DNA of 64,000 nucleotides, from positions 16,150,180 through 16,214,179 of the forward strand of contig OX459101.1 of NCBI GenBank assembly GCA_949775045.1, read 5' to 3'. The notes beneath the pieces are model-generated. The model ran no database searches. It was not told the origin of the DNA and was given only the letters and a program-made list of their open reading frames with translations. Numbering within the stretch: position 1 is the stretch's first letter; every line of letters begins with the position of its first letter. The position numbers and the translations under genes were made by a program. Positions 14,201 through 24,880 of this stretch are shown piece by piece. The stretch comes from Metridium senile (Eukaryota > Cnidaria > Anthozoa > Actiniaria > Metridiidae).

Positions 14201-17200
14201 GAATACAACGTTTCGAAGTCTTCTTGACTCCATTATCAAGGATTTAATAACGTAAAAGTTTGACAAGTCGCTTAATTGTATTTTTAAACGACTTATATTT
14301 TAGCGACTTGTCAAACGTTTACGTTATTAAAGCCTTGATAATGGAGGCAAGATGACTCCGATCGAAACGTCGTATTCTTGCGTTAGTTTTTATTTTAAAA
14401 TAAAAACTAACTCATTGGACCAGCTCTGTTTATTTAGCACAAAGGATTCGACTGTTTGTAAATATGGCAGTAAGGAATACCCATACCCGCTTTAAGAGTG
14501 ACTGTCAGTAAGAACCAGACATATCGTGGCAAAAGTCGATTCATCGATTTTGTTCATATTTTGCAGTTCGATACCCTATCATGTTGTAAGCACTCCTGTG
14601 AACTTAGTTTTTAAAAATTTGTTTTTGTTTGGGAGAAATTTGAATTATTATGCGAGAAGGCAAATATGCTAATTCGACGACTCTGAAATAGAGACCCCTC
14701 GGCGATCTCGTGCACAAAATACAAACAATATTTAACCTTAAAAACCTAATAATCTTTAAATATGCTATCTCTATATGCCTCATAGCGTATTTCAGACTTG
14801 TAGCTTTAACGATGAATTTTTGGCAGAATTTTGTTCAGGACACAGTTTTCATGAGCTAAAAAATACCCTCAAAACAGCCGCGAATTAAACTATGTTCGAT
14901 ATAACGGAATAGTTTGATATTCACTGTGTGTGAAGTTAAGATAATTTCTTAAAACACTGCCGAAAAAAATTGCTAGGTTTTTATGTTTTGAAGTTGTTAC
15001 AGTCGATCTAAGTTGCCTAAATTGGCTGTTTTTTACGATCATTTTTGCATAATTAGCAACGATAATGAGCGTCAAAACAATAATACTATTTGCAACAATC
15101 TTGTATTAACCGTATTTAACATCAGCAATGAGTCAATTTGTATTCCTTATTGTAGTTAGAGCAATATTTATTCCAACTCGATATAAATCATGCATGTATT
15201 TTCGGGGTTTTGATGGTTTTGTAGCTTTTTGTTTATACAAAACCAAGAAGCATTGCGTGACAACTGGTAAGATAATTATCATTCTCACGTGTACTAGGTG
15301 CTTGGCAGCATTCTAATAAAGGTAATGTAATATTTTGATTTCGTTTTCTACACATTTGCTATAGCTGCCATGATTATAAAGTGCTTACATCCACAAAGCA
15401 TTCATTTATGTATAAAAGCAGCTCTAATAATTAGAAAAATGTTTGTTCAAATTTATTTATATTTTTTATTTAAAAGACACAGATTTATTAATAATAAAAT
15501 AACCGATAAGTAACGTACCCTGCCATTTCCACATATAAAGGGTTATATGTAGATTTATGCCGAACCTTTATTCATCGGCCAACATCTATTAAGCGGTCAC
15601 TTTGAAAAGTCCCTAGGGTGACCGTTTATTAGAGGTACAACTCAATTTCTTGAATATTGTACAAATTTCAACAAAAATAATATTAAATTGGACGTCAACG
15701 GCGGAAAACACAACACTTAGGGACTTATGAAAGGGTCCATAGGAGATTTACTGTTCTTTTGATTTATGATCACAAAAATCATTTGTATAAATTTGAACAA
15801 ACATTTTTCTAATTATTAGAGCTGCTTTTATACATAAATGAATGCTTTGTGGATGTAAGCACTTTATAATCATGGCAGCTATAGCAAATGTGTAGAAAAC
15901 GAAATCAAAATATTACATTACCTTTATTAGAATGCTGCCAAGCACCTAGTACACGTGAGAATGATAATTATCTTACCAGTTGTCACGCAATGCTTCTTGG
16001 TTTTGTATAAACAAAAAGCTACAAAACCATCAAAACCCCGAAAATACATGCATGATTTATATCGAGTTGGAATAAATATTGCTCTAACTACAATAAGGAA
16101 TACAAATTGACTCATTGCTGATGTTAAATACGGTTAATACAAGATTGTTGCAAATAGTATTATTGTTTTGACGCTCATTATCGTTGCTAATTATGCAAAA
16201 ATGATCGTAAAAAACAGCCAATTTAGGCAACTTAGATCGACTGTAACAACTTCAAAACATAAAAACCTAGCAATTTTTTTCGGCAGTGTTTTAAGAAATA
16301 TCTTAACTTCACACACAGTGAATATCAAACTATTCCGTTATATCGAACATAGTTTAATTCGCGGCTGTTTTGAGGGTATTTTTTAGCTCATGAAAACTGT
16401 GTCCTGAACAAAATTCTGCCAAAAATTCATCGTTAAAGCTACAAGTCTGAAATACGCTATGAGGCATATAGAGATAGCATATTTAAAGATTATTAGGTTT
16501 TTAAGGTTAAATATTGTTTGTATTTTGTGCACGAGATCGCCGAGTGGTCTCTATTTCAGAGTCGTCGAATTAGCATATTTGCCTTCTCGCATAATAATTC
16601 AAATTTCTCCCAAACGAAAACAAATTTTTTAAAACTAAGTTCACAGGAGTGCTTACAACATGATAGGGTATCGAACTACAAAATATGAACAAAATCGATG
16701 AATCGACTTTTGCCACGATATTTCGAATTTGTCTGGTTCTTCCTGACAGTCACTCTTAAGAGTCATTGTCTGAGAAAACCGGGCAGGTGCGAAAGATGGT
16801 GGTCGGCCGATTTCCTTCAAATTTATACCATTTACTAGGCATCTGATATAAATAAGAATGGCCAAATATGAGCATCAACGGATATTAACTTTTCTAGTTT
16901 ACCACTCCCCTCGGTTTTGGCTCCTAAAAGACCAAAAATGACCTAAATTTTAGCTTAAGTTTGAGTGGTTCTAAAATCCAAAGTATGATGCTGATCGACT
17001 TTGTTTTCATTTCTATCCCATTCTTTGACGTCTAAATAGTACATCTATGATAATAACTACTAATTCCGAAAAATATTTTGCGTCAGGCGCTTTGTTATTT
17101 ATCGTCTCACGTCTAACTTAGAGCGACGACGCGATTCTAGCCAAATTCAAAAAATGTTTTCTCAAATTAACAGCAGTTTGTTTTCAATTTTTTTGCATTT

Positions 17201-20200
17201 TCTAATTAAAGAAGGGTTTCTTGTTGTATTCCAACAAACTAAAGCGCGAGACCTCTTTTAGTTTGAAAATAAAACAAGCTCAAAGTCAATGAATTTGCAA
17301 AAAATAACTAACCAATTTTCCTCTATTGTTTTACGTGGTTGTGTTTTCATGTCGATAAGGTCTTCCTAGGGGTAGGGTCACCATATCAGCTAGGGAGGGT
17401 GAACCTCCTAGGAGGGCCAGCTCTTTGTTTACTGTAAACGGTCAAGGGGAGGGCTCAAATTGCATAAAATGGCATAAAATGAGGTATTCTGCGAAGTTAT
17501 TCTGACTCAACGTGCAACGACTTCAATATATATAGTTACATGCCCATTGCTTGGTACTAGACTTGTAATTGATGTTTTCTATTTTCTTTCCAGTTCCTCC
17601 TGCTATAACAACGATAATGAACGAGAAAAAACATACTTTTAACTGCTCCGATAGTTATGAATTTAGTAAAGTATGTTCTGCGTCGGGATACCCTACTTTA
17701 ACTATCGTATGGAAGCACAACAATGACACACTGATGTCAACAAATATTGGTACCAGCCTAACGCTGAACATCACCAATGTGAATATGACACATGCCGGAC
17801 GCTACACATGTGAAGCATCTAACAGATATGGTACTGCAAGACAACACTTTGATCTAGAAGTTCAAAAATGTATGTTTGGCATCATCTATGAAGTTAAAAT
17901 TCAATATTTTTTGTTTTATATATTTTTGTTATTAGGACACTTAGTGTTGGTTTAATTCTCCTGTACTTAAAATTTCCCGGGTCATTTGTAACATGACATT
18001 CTGCTCACTGGGCCATACATCAATTCAATTTTTTTAAAGTTAAAATCGATAATAATTGCTTTCAGATTTTTGTAATTAGGAAACTTTAATAGCTATATAT
18101 AGGGCTAGCTATATATATGGTTTTCCTGTTGTACAAAAAATTCCCGAGCAAGTGTAATATAACCTTATGTTCATTACCAGAAAATATTCTTTTCATTAAC
18201 GAAAAATGCAAAATGTGTATTAAATGTGAAGTATTAAATGTGCAGTACTAATACATGTATTTATGATGGTAATTGGACTGAGTGGAGTCCAATTCGGTCT
18301 GTAATCATACGAGTGATTACAAAATCGGACGACCGCGTAGCGGGATTCCGATTTGTTTATCACGAGTATGATTACAGACAGAATTGGACGATATAAAGTT
18401 TGATTACCAATTAATCATAACTATTACAATTTCAGAGAAAATGAGTGGGGTTTCTAATAAAAATGAAAAAATCCTCCATTTTTGATAAAAACTAATTTTT
18501 TGAGAATAATTTTCGTTACTATAGTGATTTGTATCAATTCAGTGATTGGTTGATTAATCTGAAAGCAGAAAAATCATTGGCTCATAAAACTGTCCGATTA
18601 CAGCCAACTATCCGATTACACTGTCCGATTACAAAAACAAGATTGATTAGTGGAAAATAGAGCATTCTGTCAACCAATCAGATTCGAGGAAATTGTAATA
18701 GTTATGATTAATATATTAATGACCTCAGAAATAACGATTTTGAAATATATAAATATATATTTTACGAGGCAGATTTGTATTATCTGTTGATACACTATTT
18801 GCAAAATAAGTTGGGTAGCTGCAAAAACAATTTATGTTCAGGATATATATTCAAAATACCTCCAAATAACTTCCTGGATCAGAGAGAACGAAAAAGAATG
18901 TTTTTGAGCAACATATTAACATGTACATATGTACAAGTTCATAAATTGCGTTTAATATTAAAATATAGCTTCTGCTATGTTGTTATAGGCTCTAGGGAAC
19001 AGGAGTAATTAATAAAAAATAGTAACATTTATCATGCAAGAAATCATTTGGTAAGTTTTTTTCTTATGACAGGTTTCAATGTTCGGCTCACTGGACCATG
19101 CAACTATTCAAGAATCGATAGCTACAATGGTCGATTCACATCACCTGGTTACCCAGGCAAATACAAGAACAACCAACATTGCTCTTTGACTCTTCAACTC
19201 ACGTTCAACGCATCTATTTCACTTTTATTTAAAAGATTTAGCACAGAAGCAAAATACGACAAAGTAAAAGTCTACGACGATGCCAATTCTTTGTCTTCTC
19301 TTGGTGAATTTAGTGGTAACAAGAAACCATTCAACATCACCAGCACGTCAAACCAGCTATACATTACTTTCACTACAGATGGATCTGGCGTTAGTACTGG
19401 ATTTTCTGCTAAGTACCAAGGTATGTATCAAAGTTTAAGCTTTGCTTTAAATAATCATAATAGTATTGTCATATATCGTTATGTGGAAGGAATTGCACAA
19501 TTATGCTGTACATGTTTTTTCTGTTTCTTTTAACAACTAATCAAAATAAATTTGACAGCAAGATAACATGCAAGACAAAATTATTGCATTACAAAATAAT
19601 GTATTTGTTGTAGTATTTATCTATAACATAACTAAAATAACATGCATGCACATTGTGACTGGTTGAGAGGTGTGTTTGTACCAGAGAAAAACACAGTGGT
19701 GACGTAGTACCTATCCAGTAAAACCTTCATCTATTTGACACTATTTTTATGAAAATACTATATTTTACGGGATAAGGTAAAGCGACGTCATTAAAAGCAC
19801 ATATTTAAAGTACTCTATGATTTAGAGCATAATATATAATTTTACCAAACCACAAAAACACTCTTGGGCGTAGGGGTTAGATGTGCTTGATAACTGAGTG
19901 GCATGGGTTTTCTTCAATAACAACATGGACAGGAGTGATATGCTAGATCATGTTGCAATAGTGAGAAAGATTGTTTGTGCCATTGGTGATTTTAATAATG
20001 ATATAGTAAGTAGTCTAAAAACTGCGGATATTCGTTAGTTGTACTTGCTAGCTCGTCGCTGTCATTTGAACGTTAAGTCAATCCTGCTTTCTTACGACTT
20101 CAGTCTCTTATTCATTGAAGATGTACGACATTATCTAGGTAATTTAGTGACATATTTTTGATTTTTTGGAACTGCATTTTTCAATTCATAACTGTCCGGT

Positions 20201-23200
20201 GGATTCTCGATTTTTACTAACATTCGCTCATAATGGGGCTTACCATAGTTTTTCTTTAATTCAATTCAACTAATTCAGTTTCAATTTATTTACACTGTTT
20301 ACATGAATACACATTGTAGACCAAAGGGGAAACTTAGTAGCCGCGCCTTTTTGCGCACTGAAATGAGGGTTATTATGCAAACAGAGGAAAATATTTCGTC
20401 GCTAAGGATAAAACTACAATTTCATTTTATAGTCGTTTTTCCACCTTTTTCTTTTGTAAAATACTAGAATTTTCAACTAAATTACCGCTGTCTACGTTAT
20501 ATTTTACAATAGTTAGCCTTTTTTCAATTTTTAGTAGCATTTTATTTTGTTTTTGACCTTTACACTGCTCGACTTCACCCCCATCCTCGGGAACCCAGAG
20601 GTATTTTTCGCTCGTTTCTCGCTTCCACAACATATACCCCTGGGAACGTAGTCTGTTGGAGCTTGTTCCGGAAGTCAAAATTCAAACTTATTTAACGACT
20701 TTCTTTGAATGGTTATCTTGATTTTCATTGGTCGACCTAATAAGGTCAACCAATCAGGAAAGAGCTGAATTTTGACTTCCCGAACAAGCTCCAACAGACT
20801 ACGTTCCCAGGGGTATATGTTGTGGAAGCGAGAAACGAGCGACAGAAGAATACCCCTGCATGGGTTCCCGAGGATGCTTCACCCCCTCTCGCGATGAAAT
20901 TATGGAGGAGAAAAGCGATTCAAAGTCACTGACAGGTAAATTGATCTTTTTAACTGAATTGGAAGAAAGTTAGCCTTTTTTAGCTATACATACGACTTCA
21001 TATAAAGCAGAAAAGCAATTTTTTTTCAATGAGTGATTATTGTGATATTTTATTCAATATTAAGGACAAAAAGGGCAAAAATCATATCTCTGCTTTAGAA
21101 ATGAATTAAGATTTGGCATTTAGCCAGAGGGAAGTGTATAAGAAAAGGTATTTTATGTAGTATTTTGATGGTATTTCGTTTCCCCCTGAGGATTGTTTAG
21201 GCAGAGTTTTAAAGTTATTTGACAAAAAAACAATTTCGGTCATATTTGTTTATCGTTGCCAAGGTAACGCCAATCAAGCTTGAATTTGACTAAAATTAAT
21301 TGAAAATCGTTTTGTGGAGTGTTACACGGACCAGAAACCTTTTCTAAATCCAAATTAATACTTATATAAAATATTATTCTTATTACTAAAAGACATTAGT
21401 TGATCGTAAACTAGCCGTACCGGAATTTTACTGAGGTGAGATGGTCAACTAATTCAACGTTAACGGCTATAATATGCAACCACCCACTGCTTTTACACTT
21501 TTCCCGCGCCACTTGTTACATGATACAACTTGTTACATAATATACACTTAATAACTGTTCCCGAGGGAAACGGTTAGTTTTGTTTCCCGAGAATCTCAAT
21601 GTTTCCCGAGGTCCACCGCGAAACTCTGCATCTTGTTTACGGGTGAGCTTGGAGTGTTACGGCTTGAATATTCGTCAATTTGGTTGCTTGTAGAAGCAGC
21701 AGAACTCAAGGTATTAGAGATTACTCTTAGTTTGTCTTCGATAAGGCTTCTTGAATATGAACGAATACTACTTTCCGACTTATGACCAGAAACCCTCATG
21801 ATGTGTCGTGCTTCAATATTACACTGGTCTAGTAGAGACACGGCCGTCGCTATGATACAGTGGTTAGTGTACTGTTTTGAGAGCTTGTTTTCTTCTGAAA
21901 TTGTTGACATAAACGAGCCAAGAGTGTTCTTCCCTAAGGGGGAATTACAGTACCAAACGCTGTCATCTGGTTTGAAGTCTTCCATCGCTTTTGGTCGTTG
22001 CCACAAGGACGATAGTGCAGGATTAAGCTTTGATAAATAAAGCTCGTAAGCTGCAACTGGACAAGTGCCTTTTTCGGACTGTTCGTACATACGGCCTTCG
22101 CCTGGAGTGTCATGAGGATTGTCTTTATCTCGGTGGTTTTTGTCAAGTTCGTCTATAGCTTGATAGACATATTTTTTCCCAGTAGCATCACCATTTACGG
22201 CGAAAGTTTGTTTGTTTTGAAGTCTGAGGTTTTCTCGTCCTCGCCGAACCAGGTGCAGCATTAAATTGAACCACATGTACACGAATTGCTGCAGAACTTT
22301 TGGATTAGGAGCCCCAGGATTGTACAAGTTTTGGATTTTCTCAAGGTCTTCTATCGTAATTGGAGTATGATGATCTACTCCTCCAAAACCATACCGCTTC
22401 AAATCCACCATAGCTGAACAGAATACCTGATCTGCCTTCGCAAATTCCAGGTCGGCAATGATGTTCACTTCTCGCTAGGCCAAAAATATCTTTGTAGACC
22501 AAAACGCAGACTTGTCATGGCATTTTTTTTGTATCTGTCACCATTCTTTTTTCTAGCATTTGCGTAGAATGCTATTAGAAGTTGGTTCAATTCCTCTCTT
22601 GACATTTCATCATAATTCGCCGTTTCTCTCTTGGTTTCTCTGCAGAATTCTATCAGAGTAGCCACAGCCGTCTTTGTAGCTTTTTTAGTGTTTTCTGAGT
22701 CTTTGTTGACAACCATTTGGTCTATTTCTTGACTTGTAAGATTTGAAAATCTCTTTTTTGCTGCCGGCTCCATTTTGTAAACAGTGGAAAGCAGCAAAAA
22801 AAATCCCGCCTTTACACAACTTTCACTCAACGCGAGCCGCCCTTTTCCCGCCAAGCGGTCAACAATCGCCAAACTGTTGACCAATCAGTCAACAGTTGAT
22901 TTTAGCTCCGGACACGTGACACCGAAGCGTCCAATAAGAGAGCGAGAAAGCAGTGAAAATAATTTACCAATATAACAATAACTTGTACAATATAACAATA
23001 CTTGTTATATAATGTAACAAGTGTGCAAAGTGTAAAATATATTGTAAATTTGCATATCAGATCTACATCCGTTTAAAGTTGACCGGTCGAGGACAAGAAA
23101 AAACTGTAGGAAGCCTCCTTAAGCTTCTGCTTACGCTACATCGGTTAACACTTATTCTTTATGCTGTTGCAGTGTCTATCGGGAGTGACTCAGAAACCCC

Positions 23201-24739
23201 TGCGGAATCGTGCCAACAAATCAAGGCTGCAGTCAGCTCTGCGGTCAGCGGTATATACTGGGTCAAGCATGCGCTGAATGGTAACATTGAACAGATATAT
23301 TGTGATATGAACTCCACAGGTAAAGACACTTTCAAAAATTGTTTTTCTAACATTCTACTTAATCAAACAGAACCGGAACTTTATATCTTGTGTTGTTGTT
23401 TTAAACAAAGAAAGGGAGTGCTTCAGAAAATCGTATTTTATGTGTTATTAAAATTAAATACCACCTATGTTTTCGAACTATTAATAAAAAATACCACTTG
23501 TATATTTGATTAAAGCTCGTTGATACCATTCGTGCTATGCACAAAAATTTCATCAAATACTTCTGGTATTTTTCATTATTTACTCTCTAACGGTGGTATT
23601 CCCTAAAAAGTTTAAACTTAATGATATGAAATGTCACTAAATATTACCTTTTCAAGTATTTCTAAATCCAAATTGATACTTATATAAAATATTATTAATA
23701 TTAATAAAATACATTAGTTGATCGTAAACAAGCTGTACCAGAAGTTTACTGAGAGGTGAGATGGTCAACTTTAAACGTTAACGGCTGCAGATCTAATATG
23801 CAACCACCCAAACAAAAAGTATACTTTTCAACTATTGTTGAGGTATGTGGACGAGCTTTATGTTCTTTAGAGAATTAAAAACAACTTTTATGTATTCTCA
23901 CAACCTTCTGTGTATTCTCTCGTGATTTTTTGCAATATTGATTTGATTGTCTCCCCTTTTGCTTGTCAAAATGCTTTGCAAAAACTACTAGCCGGGAATG
24001 CTCGTTACTTAGCCTTAATAAAATTCTCTAGACGACTCTTCTCCTCTGTCAGACATAGCTACCACACTTTATCTCTTGAAAATTTGTAAGGTTTTGCTTT
24101 TTGAAACACGGCTGTTATAGTTAAAATTTTTGCTCCGGAAAACAACAACAAGGCAAACCTTTTTCCGGTCCGGATACGCAAACAGACGGACCGTGGTCCG
24201 GATACGCGATCTACAGACCAGAAATCAGCCAATCAGTGCGTGCGTACTATCATAGCCATATAATAATACTTGTTCTTTACAGTCGTTTCATCCGTTTATG
24301 CATATTCATGGAACTTCTTCACGATGTTTGCATTCTGACAAATAATCCATTTCTGACAACGTTCAATAAGGAAGGTCAATTCATTATCAGTGTTTGTTAT
24401 ATCTCTTAGATCTTTTGTAAGTTCTTCGTGGTAACCTCCGAGAAAGTCAAAAACAACATTGGTTTGCTTTACGCTTGAGCTTTTGTAGAGTTGTTTGATG
24501 CCTGCGCGTGCTCTGTATATTTCTCTTTTTTTTTGCTGTTCTGTCTGCAATCGTACCGACCTGGCAGACTGCGCCGTCAAGTAGTGTCCAGGAATTAGTT
24601 TCTTTATCTTGTACTATCACGTCGACTTTATTTGCTCCGTTTTCTGAAGTTGGAAAGGTACATCCCAATATATTTTCGAATTTTCGTTTTCAAGTACTGA
24701 AGGTGGAGGGCGCTGCTGCTGTTTATTATTATTATTATA

Positions 24740-24802
<63 letters not shown>

Positions 24803-24839
24803 ATTATTATTATTATTATTATTGTTGTTGTTGTTGTTG

Positions 24840-24880
<41 letters not shown>

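Noticed and set aside
15128..16115. Identical 62-codon frames in both arms of the inverted repeat
   Set aside because: Short, no motif, and identical only because the arms are.
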